64,000 bases of DNA, taken from the NCBI RefSeq assembly GCF_029382255.1, contig NZ_JARLLG010000001.1:868001-932000 (forward strand). Reading direction: 5' to 3'. Origin of the DNA: Isoptericola croceus (lineage in GTDB: Bacteria; Actinomycetota; Actinomycetes; Actinomycetales; Cellulomonadaceae). The notes under the pieces were generated by a model. It was not told where the DNA came from and ran no database searches. It worked only from the letters and a program-made list of their open reading frames with translations. This document shows, piece by piece, positions 35,231 through 44,918 of this stretch. Positions within the stretch are counted from its first letter, which is position 1; every line of letters begins with the position of its first letter. A program made the translations under genes and the position numbers.

Positions 35231-35995
35231 ATGACGACCGACGACCCTGACGACGGCTGGTTCGGTGAGTCCGTCGCGGCCAGGTATGACAGCTCCGACG
35301 ACGACGAGTTCGACCCCCGGACCATCGCTCGCACGGTGGGCGTGCTCGCCGAGCTCGCCGGCGACGGCCCTGCGCTCGAGCTCGCCGTCGGCACCGGCCG
35401 CCTCGCCGCACCCCTCGCGGCCCGCGGCGTCCCCGTGTGCGGAATCGAGCTGAGCCGGGCGATGGCCCGGCGGATCGCGGGCAAGCCAGGGGCCGACGGC
35501 GTGCAGGTCACGATCGGCGACATGACCACGGTGCGGGTGCCGGGCGAGTTCTCGCTGGCCTACCTCGCGTTCAACACCATCGGGAACCTCACCACCCAGG
35601 ACGCGCAGGTGGCGTGCTTCGTCAACGCCGCCGTCCACCTGCGCCCCGGCGGTTGCTTCCTGGTGGAGGTCGGTGTGCCGGACCTGCGTCGGCTGCCCCC
35701 GGGCCAGGACACCGTGCCCTTCCGCGTCGAGACGGGTGCGGGCGGCGGCTACGTCGGCTTCGACCGGTACGACGTCGCCACCCAGCGCCTCGAGTCCGTC
35801 CACGTCACCGTCGACGACGGCGTCGGTCGGGTGCTGCGCGTCCCGTTCCGCTACGCGTGGCCAACCGAGCTGGACCTCATGGCGCGGATCGCCGGCTTGC
35901 GGCTGCGTGACCGGTGGAGCGGCTGGGACCGGTCGCCCTTCACGGCCGAGAGCACCTCGCACGTCTCGGTGTGGGAGAAGCCCCTCGACGTCTGA
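35231..35995 (+). CDS. Class I SAM-dependent methyltransferase
   Basis: A 254-residue Rossmann methyltransferase. Motif I is ALELAVGTGRLAAPLAARG (about 48-66), the acidic strand-2 residue is in VCGIELSRAM, and FSLAYLAFNTIGNL and HLRPGGCFLVEVGVP follow. The C-terminal half resembles small-molecule methyltransferases, and the substrate is unknown. TAGCCT (35218-35223) ends 7 bp before ATG 35231, a leaderless start. It is convergent with the DUF389 gene, separated by 6 bp. Confidence 0.85.
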   Translation: MTTDDPDDGWFGESVAARYDSSDDDEFDPRTIARTVGVLAELAGDGPALELAVGTGRLAAPLAARGVPVCGIELSRAMARRIAGKPGADGVQVTIGDMTTVRVPGEFSLAYLAFNTIGNLTTQDAQVACFVNAAVHLRPGGCFLVEVGVPDLRRLPPGQDTVPFRVETGAGGGYVGFDRYDVATQRLESVHVTVDDGVGRVLRVPFRYAWPTELDLMARIAGLRLRDRWSGWDRSPFTAESTSHVSVWEKPLDV

Positions 35996-36001
35996 CGGCC
36001 G

Positions 36002-37606
36002 TCACTCGGACGCCGGCAGGTGCTGGGTCACCACCGGTGTCACGGCCACCTCGACGGCGTAGCCGCCGTCCAGCGCGTCCTTGAGCGCCGCCTGCAGGTC
36101 CTCGAGCGGGGGGAGGTCGTCCGACGGTCCTGCCAGCTCGACCGTCACCGTGGCGTCACCGACGGTCACGTTCGTCGGGCTGAGGGTCGAGTCCCTGCCG
36201 AGCCACTCGTGCACCGCCGAGTGTGCCGCGCGCCCGTCCGCGGACTTGCTGAGCAGCCCGTCGGTGGTCAGCAGGAGTGGGATGAGGATGAGCAGCGCGG
36301 CCGCGGCGAACGGCGTCAGGGTGAGCAGCACCCGTCGGCCGTCGCGGCGCAGGCGCTGCGCGTTGGTCAGTCCCGCCAGGACGAAGACCACCGAGGCCGA
36401 CAGGACGATCGAGACGAAGTTCGTCGAGAACAGCAGCAGGGCGCCCGCGGCGTCTCCCGGCCGCGACGCGCCCAGCGCGACCCCGACCACGGCCAGCGGT
36501 GGCACCAGGGCGACGGCGATCGCCACCCCGGCGATCGACGGCGCGACGCGGCGGTCGACGGTGGCGAACGCCCCGGCCGCTCCGGCGGCCACCGCCACCA
36601 GCATGTCGAGGAGCGTCGGGTTCACGCGCGAGCTGATCTGGCTGTTCGTGTCGAACGGGACCACCGCGGGCACCCAGGAGCTGATGACGAACGCGATGGC
36701 CACGGCGACCGTGGCCCCGGCCACGATGAGCACCAGGGAGCCGACCGCCCGCCGGGCCCAGCCACTGACCACGGCGGCGGCGAGCCCCAGGATCGGGGTC
36801 ATCAGCGGTGCGACGAGCATCGCGCCGATGACCACCGCCGTGGAGTCCTGCAGCACGGCGAGGGTGGCGATGCACACGCTCAGCACCAGCATCACCCACC
36901 ACGCCGCCTGCTTCGCCGCCAGCTCGGGTCGTTCCAGGTAGAGCTGATCGGCCAGCCGGGTGCGGCGCTCGGTCCCGACGTCGACGTGCTCCACCCACGA
37001 CCAGAGGATCTCGGTGAGCGAGGGGTACATGCCCTCCGGGGTCGCCACGGTGCCGGCCGCCACGCGGTAGCCGTGGGCCAGGGCGACGGCTCCGCCGCCG
37101 AGCGCCGCCAGGCCGAGCATGACGGTGAACCAGTCCGCGATGATCTCCGGCGCGGCGATCACGAGCACCGCGAGCAGGAGCCCCACCCCACCGCTCGCGA
37201 GGCGCGGCGCGCGCCGGGTCCGGTCCCGGCCGAGCACGGCGAGCACGAGGGACACCAGGCTGCGGAACAGCAGGTAGGCGCCACCGAGGACGAGCGTCGT
37301 GGTGAGCGCGTCCCGCCCGGTGAACAGGAAGACGACCGCGAGCGCGACGGATGCCAGCCCTCGCAGGACGCCCACGGCGCGGGTCGTCACACGAGCCCGG
37401 CGACGCCGCACCACGTTCCACAGGTCGTTGCCGCCCGAGACGAGCAGCCCGATGCCCACGACGGTCTCCGTCAGGCCGAGCGAGATCGCCGGGACCAGCA
37501 CCAGGACGAGGCCGATGCCGACGGCGACCGCACCGCCCACCGTGGAGGGGTTGACCAGGCGCGCGGGGTTCCGCAGCAGGTCGGTGCCGCGGACCACGGG
37601 ATCCAT
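36002..37606 (-). CDS. DUF389 membrane protein with N-terminal HdeD-like domain
   Basis: A 534-residue membrane protein. Residues about 20-190 form an HdeD/DUF308-like set of six helices. A cytosolic linker (MYPSLTEILWSWVEHVDVGT) leads to the DUF389 domain (about 240-450), whose hallmark is DSTAVVIGAMLVAPLMTPIL, with NPTLLDMLVAVAAGAAGAFA and VALVPPLAVVGVAL further on. The last 85 residues are soluble. Its function is unknown. ATG 37606 follows TACTGT by 6 bp on the minus strand; the promoter is divergent from pcrA. Confidence 0.88.
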   Translation of the reverse strand: MDPVVRGTDLLRNPARLVNPSTVGGAVAVGIGLVLVLVPAISLGLTETVVGIGLLVSGGNDLWNVVRRRRARVTTRAVGVLRGLASVALAVVFLFTGRDALTTTLVLGGAYLLFRSLVSLVLAVLGRDRTRRAPRLASGGVGLLLAVLVIAAPEIIADWFTVMLGLAALGGGAVALAHGYRVAAGTVATPEGMYPSLTEILWSWVEHVDVGTERRTRLADQLYLERPELAAKQAAWWVMLVLSVCIATLAVLQDSTAVVIGAMLVAPLMTPILGLAAAVVSGWARRAVGSLVLIVAGATVAVAIAFVISSWVPAVVPFDTNSQISSRVNPTLLDMLVAVAAGAAGAFATVDRRVAPSIAGVAIAVALVPPLAVVGVALGASRPGDAAGALLLFSTNFVSIVLSASVVFVLAGLTNAQRLRRDGRRVLLTLTPFAAAALLILIPLLLTTDGLLSKSADGRAAHSAVHEWLGRDSTLSPTNVTVGDATVTVELAGPSDDLPPLEDLQAALKDALDGGYAVEVAVTPVVTQHLPASE

Positions 37607-37687
37607 GGCGCGACAGTAGCGGAGTGCCGCCGCGGCGGCGCGCTGAGGTCCCGTCCTGTCGGCCCCGGCGCCTACGCTTGGTCCACG

Positions 37688-40390
37688 ATGACCTCTCTCT
37701 TCGACAGCCTCTCGCTGCCCGGCTTCGACGCACCGCCGTCCGACGACACCGCCCGCCTGCCCCGGACCGCCCCGCGGTGGGACGACGACGGCGCCCCGGA
37801 GTGGGCGCAGCCTGCGGCCGGCCGGGAGGAGCCCCGCGAGCCGGAGGGAAACGAGGTCGCCGACGCCCTGCTGGACGGGCTCAACCCGAACCAGCGTGCC
37901 GCCGTCGTGCACGCCGGGTCGCCGCTGCTCATCGTGGCCGGTGCGGGCTCGGGCAAGACGCGGGTGCTGACGCACCGGATCGCCCACCTGCTCGCGACGC
38001 GACGCGCCCACCCGGGCCAGATCCTGGCGATCACCTTCACGAACAAGGCCGCCGCGGAGATGCGTGAGCGTGTGGGCCAGCTCGTGGGGCCGGCGGCGAG
38101 CCGGATGTGGGTCTCCACGTTCCACTCCGCCTGCGTCCGCATCCTGCGGCGGGAGGCGAAGACCCTCGGGCTGCGGTCGAGCTTCTCGATCTACGACGCG
38201 GCGGACTCCCAGCGGCTCATCACGCTCGTGTGCCGCGAGCTCGACCTAGACACCAAGAAGTACCCGGCGCGCTCGTTGGCGCACAAGATCAGCGACCTGA
38301 AGAACGAGCTGATCGACCCGGACACGTACGCCGAGCAGTCGGGCAGCGACGCCACCCCCGACGGTTGGCGAGAGCGGGCCCTGGCGGGTGGTGGGCTCGC
38401 CGACGCCGGCGCGGCCGAGTTCGTCGCCGTGCTCGCGGACGTCTACCGCCGTTACCAGGCGCGCCTGGCGCAGGCGAACGCCCTCGACTTCGACGACATC
38501 ATCGCCACGACGGTCAACCTGCTCCAGGCGTTCCCCGCGGTGGCCGAGCACTACCGCCGCCGGTTCCGGCACATCATGGTCGACGAGTACCAGGACACGA
38601 ACCACGCGCAGTACGTGCTGGTGCGCGAGCTCACCGGCGTCCCCGCGAGGAGTGAGCTTGCGAGCCCCGCAGGCGGGGCGCCCGACGAGACCGGCGTGGC
38701 CGGCGGCGTCGGTGGGGAGGACGAGGAGACCGGGCTGGACCCGGCCGAGCTCACCGTCGTGGGCGACGCGGACCAGTCGATCTATGCCTTCCGCGGTGCC
38801 ACGATCCGCAACATCGAGGAGTTCGAGAAGGACTATCCCAACGCCCGGACGATCCTGCTCGAGCAGAACTACCGGTCCACCCAGAACATCCTGACGGCGG
38901 CCAACGAGGTCATCGCGCGCAACCCGGGACGCAAGCCGAAGCGGTTGTGGACGGATGCCGGGTCCGGGGCGAAGATCGTCGGCTACGTCGCCGACGACGA
39001 GCACCACGAGGCACGGTTCGTCGCCCAGGAGATCGACCGCCTCGGGGACAGCGAGGGCGTGCGGCCCGGCGACGTCGCGATCTTCTACCGCACCAACGCC
39101 CAGTCCCGGGCGCTGGAGGAGGTGCTGATCCGCGTCGGGCTGCCGTACAAGGTGGTCGGCGGCACCCGCTTCTACGAGCGCAAGGAGGTCAAGGACGCCG
39201 TCGCGTACCTGCGAGCGCTGGCCAACCCGGACGACGACGTCAGCCTGCGGCGCGTGCTCAACGTGCCCAAGCGTGGCCTGGGCGACCGCGCGGAGTCGCT
39301 CGTCGCCGGGTTCGCGGACGCGGAGCGGATCTCCTTCGGCGCGGCGCTGGACCGTGTCGACGAGATCCCCGGCATGACCACGCGCTCGCTCAAGCCGTTG
39401 CGGGTGTTCGCCGCGATGATGGGTGAGCTGCGTGCCCTGGTGGACGACGGCGCCACGCCGGCCGAGGTCCTCGGTGCGGTCCTGGACCGCACCGGATACC
39501 TGGCCGAGCTCCGGGCGAGCGACGATCCTCAGGACGCGACCCGGGTGGAGAACCTGGCGGAGCTGCACGCCGTCGCGGCCGAGTTCACCGAGCTCGACCC
39601 GGAGGGCGACCTGACCGACTTCCTGGAACGGGTGTCCCTGGTGGCCGACGCGGACCAGATCCCTGACGAGGACGTCGCGGACGGGGGCGCCGAGCACGAG
39701 CACGACGAGGCTCCCCAGGAGGACCCGGGGGTCGTCACGCTGATGACGCTGCACACCGCGAAGGGCCTGGAGTTCCCCGTGGTGTTCCTCACCGGTATGG
39801 AGGACGGCACGTTCCCGCACATGCGGTCCCTGCACGACGACGGCGAGCTGTCCGAGGAGCGTCGTCTCGCCTACGTGGGGATCACCCGGGCGCGGGAGCG
39901 TCTGTACATCTCCCGGGCGGGCACCCGGTCCGCGTGGGGCATGGCGAACGAGTTCCCGCCCAGCCGGTTCCTCGACGAGATCCCGGACGAGCTGTGGGAC
40001 TGGCGGCGGGCCGAGTCCGCCACGCAGGCCCTGCGGCGCGGCGGGTCGGCCTGGGGTGGCGGGCACGGCGGGCCGCGGGCCGGCCGGTCGACCGGGCTGT
40101 CGTCGGGCGAGCGACGTGCCGACGTGATCCGGTCGGCCCGTACGGGTGCGCCGTCGTCGGGCACGGGTGCGCGGCCGAGCGGGACGGCGAGCTTCGGGTC
40201 CGCGACGCCGCGCCGGGACGCCGACATCCCGTCGTTGAGCGTGGGGGACCGGGTGACCCACGACGCCTACGGGCTCGGCACGGTGGTGTCGCTCGAGGGT
40301 GCCGGGCACAACGCGGTGGCGAAGATCGACTTCGGGGCCGACGGCACCAAGCGTCTGCTGCTGCGCTTCACCCCGGTCACCAAGCTCTGA
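37688..40390 (+). CDS. pcrA: UvrD/PcrA superfamily 1 DNA helicase
   Basis: A 900-residue 3'-5' DNA helicase for repair and replication restart. After a disordered 60-residue N-tail come the Q-motif LNPNQRAAV, Walker A AGAGSGKT (84-91), motif Ia ITFTNKAAAEM, motif II VDEYQDTN, motif III VVGDADQSIYAFRGA, motif IV EQNYRS, motif V TLHTAKGLEFPVVF and motif VI YVGITRARERL. The C-terminus ends in a Tudor-like RNA-polymerase-binding domain (VGDRVTHDAYGLGTVVSLEG). Residues about 317-352, between motifs II and III, are an extra Gly/Glu-rich insertion. TACGCT (37673-37678) lies 9 bp before ATG 37688. Confidence 0.97.
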   Translation: MTSLFDSLSLPGFDAPPSDDTARLPRTAPRWDDDGAPEWAQPAAGREEPREPEGNEVADALLDGLNPNQRAAVVHAGSPLLIVAGAGSGKTRVLTHRIAHLLATRRAHPGQILAITFTNKAAAEMRERVGQLVGPAASRMWVSTFHSACVRILRREAKTLGLRSSFSIYDAADSQRLITLVCRELDLDTKKYPARSLAHKISDLKNELIDPDTYAEQSGSDATPDGWRERALAGGGLADAGAAEFVAVLADVYRRYQARLAQANALDFDDIIATTVNLLQAFPAVAEHYRRRFRHIMVDEYQDTNHAQYVLVRELTGVPARSELASPAGGAPDETGVAGGVGGEDEETGLDPAELTVVGDADQSIYAFRGATIRNIEEFEKDYPNARTILLEQNYRSTQNILTAANEVIARNPGRKPKRLWTDAGSGAKIVGYVADDEHHEARFVAQEIDRLGDSEGVRPGDVAIFYRTNAQSRALEEVLIRVGLPYKVVGGTRFYERKEVKDAVAYLRALANPDDDVSLRRVLNVPKRGLGDRAESLVAGFADAERISFGAALDRVDEIPGMTTRSLKPLRVFAAMMGELRALVDDGATPAEVLGAVLDRTGYLAELRASDDPQDATRVENLAELHAVAAEFTELDPEGDLTDFLERVSLVADADQIPDEDVADGGAEHEHDEAPQEDPGVVTLMTLHTAKGLEFPVVFLTGMEDGTFPHMRSLHDDGELSEERRLAYVGITRARERLYISRAGTRSAWGMANEFPPSRFLDEIPDELWDWRRAESATQALRRGGSAWGGGHGGPRAGRSTGLSSGERRADVIRSARTGAPSSGTGARPSGTASFGSATPRRDADIPSLSVGDRVTHDAYGLGTVVSLEGAGHNAVAKIDFGADGTKRLLLRFTPVTKL

Positions 40391-40414
40391 CCGCGGTCCC
40401 CCGGCTGCCGCGGT
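40390..40414. terminator. Short hairpin between convergent pcrA and clpN-type gene
   Basis: ACCGCGG (40390-40396) pairs with CCGCGGT (40408-40414) around an 11-nt loop. It begins at the last base of the pcrA stop and lies 19 bp before the end of the convergent gene. No T-tract, so the role is tentative. Confidence 0.4.
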
Positions 40415-40432
40415 GAGGTGGCGCGGGTGCCG

Positions 40433-40978
40433 TCAGACGGCCCGGTGCTGCTCCTCGACGGCGGTGCGCAGCGTGGCGACGTCGTAGCCCGCATCGTGCA
40501 GGGCTCGCTCCAGCGCCCGGCCTCCCGTGCAGTCGGCACGCAGGATGCCGAGCAGCACGTGCCGTCCGTCGATGGTCTTGTCCTGCAGCCGGACCGCCTC
40601 GCGCAGGGCGAGCTCGAGCGCCTTCTTGGCGTCCGGGGTGAAGGGGATGTGGCCCTTGCGCGCCTTGCGGCCGGCGCGGTCGAGGGCGCCGGCGCCGAAG
40701 ACGGCGTCGGTCTCGCGGCGCACCGCCTCCAGGTCGACACCGAGCGCCGCGAGCGCCTCCGCGTCGATCCCGCCCGAGCGAAGGTCGGCGCGCAGCGCTT
40801 CGGCGACATCGGCCGGGTCGAGCCCGGAGCGCCGCAGGGCGTCCGCGGCCGGTCCGGGGGTGCTGGCGAGCGCCACGAGGACGTGGCGGGTGTCGATCGA
40901 CGCCGAACCGGCCTCGCGCGCCACCGTCTGTGCCGCCACGACGGCGGCCCGGGATTCCTTGCTGAACTTCTCGAACAT
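40433..40978 (-). CDS. Stand-alone Clp N-terminal domain protein
   Basis: A 181-residue protein made only of ClpA/ClpB/ClpC-like N-domain repeats: FEKFSKESRAAVVAAQTVAR, HVLVALASTPGPAADALRRS in the first, and FTPDAKKALELALREAVRLQ, HVLLGILRADCTGGRALERA in the second. There is no AAA+ module. It could be an adaptor or decoy for a Clp ATPase, or a substrate receptor (inference). It follows a small HTH gene by 3 bp and shares its promoter with two operators. Confidence 0.88.
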   Translation of the reverse strand: MFEKFSKESRAAVVAAQTVAREAGSASIDTRHVLVALASTPGPAADALRRSGLDPADVAEALRADLRSGGIDAEALAALGVDLEAVRRETDAVFGAGALDRAGRKARKGHIPFTPDAKKALELALREAVRLQDKTIDGRHVLLGILRADCTGGRALERALHDAGYDVATLRTAVEEQHRAV

Positions 40979-40981
40979 CGC

Positions 40982-41185
40982 CTACCTCCGGTGCTTCTTG
41001 TTGACCGCCTGCTTGGTGACTCCGAGCTGGTCGGCGATCTCCTGCCACGACCAGCCGAGCTCGCGGGCGCGCTGGACCTGCAGCGTCTCGAGCCGGTCGG
41101 CGAGCTCGCGCAGGGAGCGCACGGCTCGGAGTCCACGGGTGGGGTCGTCGCCGGACGCCGAGGCGACGAGCGTCTGTTCGGTCAT
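40982..41185 (-). CDS. Small HTH regulator paired with ClpN protein
   Basis: A 67-residue protein. A helical segment GLRAVRSLRELADRLETLQV is followed by a C-terminal helix-turn-helix, WSWQEIADQLGVTKQAVNKK, that closely matches the sigma-70 region 4-like/MerR-type 'EIAxxLGVTKQAV' recognition pattern. Such HTH plus ClpN pairs recur in actinobacteria. The ATG (41185) is only 2 bp from a perfect 16-bp palindrome, and a second copy lies further upstream. Autoregulation is strongly suggested. Confidence 0.85.
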   Translation of the reverse strand: MTEQTLVASASGDDPTRGLRAVRSLRELADRLETLQVQRARELGWSWQEIADQLGVTKQAVNKKHRR

Positions 41186-41187
41186 GT

Positions 41188-41203
41188 GTCAACCTTGGTT
41201 GAC
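41188..41203. promoter_or_regulatory. Operator copy 1 of the HTH-ClpN module
   Basis: GTCAACCTTGGTTGAC is a perfect 16-bp palindrome immediately upstream of the HTH gene start. Confidence 0.8.
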
Positions 41204-41216
41204 AGATCCACGAGTT

Positions 41217-41232
41217 GTCAACCCTGGTTGAC
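41217..41232. promoter_or_regulatory. Operator copy 2 of the HTH-ClpN module
   Basis: GTCAACCCTGGTTGAC keeps both 7-bp arms of copy 1 with a different centre. The centres are 29 bp apart. On the minus strand the copy provides a consensus TTGACA (41216-41221) usable as the -35 of the HTH gene, so occupancy would block RNA polymerase. Confidence 0.78.
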
Positions 41233-41409
41233 GGTCGCGTCGACAGTGCGACGTGTGGAATCCGTCACGGTCCTCTCGGGATTCGTCCTCGGGCGTACCG
41301 CTCGAGAGGTGGAGAGGGCTACTCTGGACGAGATGTCTTGACGTCGAGACATCGCTCAGGCCGGCCTCTGCCGACCCAGGGGCACACACCGATGGAAGGA
41401 CGCAGCAGG

Positions 41410-42585
41410 GTGGACCTGTTCGAATACCAGGCTCGCGACATCTTCGAGAAGCACGGCGTGCCCGTGCTGGGAGGCGTCGTCGCGACGACGCCCGAAGAAG
41501 CTCGCGCAGGTGCAGAGAAGCTCGGCGGCGGAACTGTCGTCGTCAAGGCCCAGGTCAAGACCGGCGGCCGCGGCAAGGCCGGCGGTGTCAAGCTGGCACA
41601 CTCGCCCGACGAGGCCGCGCAGAAGGCCGAGGAGATCCTCGGCATGGACATCAAGGGCCACACGGTCCACCGCGTGATGGTGGCGGCCGGCGCGAAGATC
41701 GCCGAGGAGTTCTACTTCTCGGTGCTGCTCGACCGCTCGAACCGCAACTACCTGGCGATGTGCTCCGTCGAGGGCGGCGTGGAGATCGAGCAGCTCGCCG
41801 TCGAGCGCCCGGAGGCGCTCGCCAAGGTCGCCGTCGACCCGATCGTCGGCATCGACGAGGCGAAGGCTGCCGAGATCGTCGACGCCGCCGGCTTCGCCGA
41901 CGAGCTCAAGGCGCCCGTCGCCGACGCGATCCTCAAGCTGTGGACCGTGTTCACCGCCGAGGACGCCACCCTGGTCGAGGTGAACCCGCTGGTCCGCACC
42001 GAGGACGGCGCGATCATCGCCCTCGACGGCAAGGTCACCCTCGACGAGAACGCCTCGGAGGTCCGGCACCCGGACCACGAGGCGCTCGAGGACAAGGAGT
42101 CGACCGACCCCCTCGAGGCCAAGGCCAAGGCGAACGGCCTCAACTACGTCAAGCTCGACGGCGAGGTCGGCATCATCGGCAACGGCGCGGGCCTCGTCAT
42201 GAGCACGCTCGACGTCGTCGCCTACGCCGGTGAGGAGCACGGCGGGGTCAAGCCCGCCAACTTCCTCGACATCGGCGGTGGCGCCAACGCCCAGGTGATG
42301 GCCAACGGGCTCGACGTGATCCTGCACGACCCGCAGGTCAAGTCGGTGTTCGTCAACGTCTTCGGCGGCATCACCGCCTGCGACGAGGTCGCGAAGGGCA
42401 TCGTCGGCGCGCTGGAGATCCTCGGCGACGAGGCCACCAAGCCCCTGGTCGTGCGCCTCGACGGCAACAACGTCGCGCTCGGACGCCAGATCCTCGCCGA
42501 CGCCGCGCACCCGCTGGTGACCCTGGCCGACACCATGGACGGCGGCGCCGACACAGCCGCCGCCAAGGCCGCCGCGGCCGCCTGA
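41410..42585 (+). CDS. sucC: Succinyl-CoA synthetase beta subunit
   Basis: TCA-cycle enzyme making ATP/GTP from succinyl-CoA with SucD. The 391-residue protein has [19 protein letters not shown], the ATP-grasp segment [32 protein letters not shown], and the C-terminal ligase part [13 protein letters not shown] with [16 protein letters not shown] 41410 is preceded by AAGGAC at about 10 bp; an ATG at 41392 would only add six residues. Codon use is highly biased, typical of an abundant protein. The C-terminus is an Ala-rich tail. Confidence 0.96.
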   Translation: MDLFEYQARDIFEKHGVPVLGGVVATTPEEARAGAEKLGGGTVVVKAQVKTGGRGKAGGVKLAHSPDEAAQKAEEILGMDIKGHTVHRVMVAAGAKIAEEFYFSVLLDRSNRNYLAMCSVEGGVEIEQLAVERPEALAKVAVDPIVGIDEAKAAEIVDAAGFADELKAPVADAILKLWTVFTAEDATLVEVNPLVRTEDGAIIALDGKVTLDENASEVRHPDHEALEDKESTDPLEAKAKANGLNYVKLDGEVGIIGNGAGLVMSTLDVVAYAGEEHGGVKPANFLDIGGGANAQVMANGLDVILHDPQVKSVFVNVFGGITACDEVAKGIVGALEILGDEATKPLVVRLDGNNVALGRQILADAAHPLVTLADTMDGGADTAAAKAAAAA

Positions 42586-42623
42586 TCGCTCCCGAGACGA
42601 CTTCGAAAGAGACACCAAGAGCC

Positions 42624-43520
<897 letters not shown>

Positions 43521-43534
43521 GCACAGCACAGCAC

Positions 43535-43573
43535 GACGCCCGCCCGTCCGGACCTCCGGACCGGGCGGGCGTC
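43535..43573 (+). terminator. sucCD terminator hairpin
   Basis: A 17-bp stem (43535-43551 with 43556-43573, one bulged C at 43561) and an ACCT loop start 14 bp after the sucD stop. It is very GC-rich, without a T-tract, as is common in actinobacteria. Confidence 0.75.
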
Positions 43574-43657
43574 GTCGTCCCGGGCACGGTGGGTGCGCCG
43601 AGGCAGCATCCGGCGTGGGACGACGACGGTGCCCGGTCTGCGGGGGACGATGAGGCC

Positions 43658-44914
43658 GTGAGCGCAGCACCCCGCACCCAGACCGCACGCGTCGTCGAGG
43701 AGCCCGCGCGGGGCCGCGTGCGTGAGCTGTTCGCGCTCGGCTCGAGCGGGGTGTGGGCCGCGGCTCAGTCGATCGGCCTGTCGTACACGGTCGTCGCGCT
43801 GCTCGCGGTGGTCGCGGTCCTGGACGCGCCGTCGGCGTCGGGGTCCGACGGCGGGCTCGGCGCGGGCGTCGCCGTCGCGACGGGCCTGTGGCTGCTCGGC
43901 CACGGGGTTCCGTTGTCCGCGGCCGGTGCGGAGGTGACCGTCGTGCCGCTCGGCCTGACGGCCCTGGTGCTGTTCACCCTGCACGTGGCCGCCAAGCGGT
44001 CGGCGGTACCGACGCTGGCCGCCTGGGTCGCGGGGACCGTCACCTATGCGGCCACCACCACGACCCTGGCGATCGCCCTCGACGTCGCCGGGGGGACGGC
44101 GGCGGCCCGCGGTGTCCAGGACGTCGCCGTCCAGGTGGGTGCCGCGGTCCTCGGCGGTGTGGTCATGGGCGGGGGTGGGCTCGCGCTCGGGATGTTCTCG
44201 GCACCGGACGGTCCGCTGCTGGCCGGGATCGCACCCCGGATGAACCCCTACCTGCCCGACACCCTCCGGCTGGGGATGCGTGCCGCCGTCGTCGGCGTCG
44301 CCGTGCTGGTCGGGCTCGGTGGTCTGCTCGCCGGGACGTGGGTGGTCCTCGGGCGGGAGACCGCGTCGCTCATCGCCGGCGGGCTCGGACCGAGCGCGCT
44401 CGGCACCGTGCTGCTGATGCTCGCCCAGTCGGCTCTGGCACCCAACCTCGTGGTCTGGGCGACGGCGTGGCTCGCCGGGCCGGGCTTCGCCGTGGGGCAG
44501 GGGAGCGCCTTCTCACCGGCAGTCACCGAGGCCGGCGCCCTGCCGGCCGTGCCGGTGCTGGGCACCCTCCCGGGGGAGGCGTGGTCGACGCCGTACACCG
44601 TCTGGGCGCCGGTGCTCGTGGTGGCGTGCGGGGCGATCGGCGGATGGTTCGCGTGGCAGCGTCTCGAGCCGAGCCTGGTGCGGGTACGGGACGTCGCATG
44701 GATCCTCGCCGGCGTCGTCCTCGCCGCCGGCGGGGCGACGGTGCTCCTGCAGGGCGCGGCGGGCGGTGCGGCCGGGTCCGGTGAGCTCTCTGTCGTGGGC
44801 GCCGACGTGTGGGTGACCGCGGGCCTGGTCGCCGCGGAGATCGGTGGTGGCGCGGCCCTCGTCCTGGTGGCCTGCCCCCTGGCTCAGTGGTGGCGCCACC
44901 GCGACGTAGGGTAG
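43658..44914 (+). CDS. DUF6350 polytopic membrane protein
   Basis: A 418-residue protein with about ten membrane segments, found between sucD and purN in many actinobacteria and placed in DUF6350. Recognisable stretches are VTGxxx-like TLHVAAKRSAVPTLAAWVAG, GLALGMFSAPDGPLLAGIAP and NLVVWATAWLAGPGFAVGQG, the last being the most conserved (GPGFAVG). Some homologues are labelled cell-division or PerM-like, without firm evidence. GTG 43658 is chosen as the first start ahead of the conserved RVRELFALGSSG. Confidence 0.82.
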   Translation: MSAAPRTQTARVVEEPARGRVRELFALGSSGVWAAAQSIGLSYTVVALLAVVAVLDAPSASGSDGGLGAGVAVATGLWLLGHGVPLSAAGAEVTVVPLGLTALVLFTLHVAAKRSAVPTLAAWVAGTVTYAATTTTLAIALDVAGGTAAARGVQDVAVQVGAAVLGGVVMGGGGLALGMFSAPDGPLLAGIAPRMNPYLPDTLRLGMRAAVVGVAVLVGLGGLLAGTWVVLGRETASLIAGGLGPSALGTVLLMLAQSALAPNLVVWATAWLAGPGFAVGQGSAFSPAVTEAGALPAVPVLGTLPGEAWSTPYTVWAPVLVVACGAIGGWFAWQRLEPSLVRVRDVAWILAGVVLAAGGATVLLQGAAGGAAGSGELSVVGADVWVTAGLVAAEIGGGAALVLVACPLAQWWRHRDVG

Positions 44915-44918
44915 GCCC

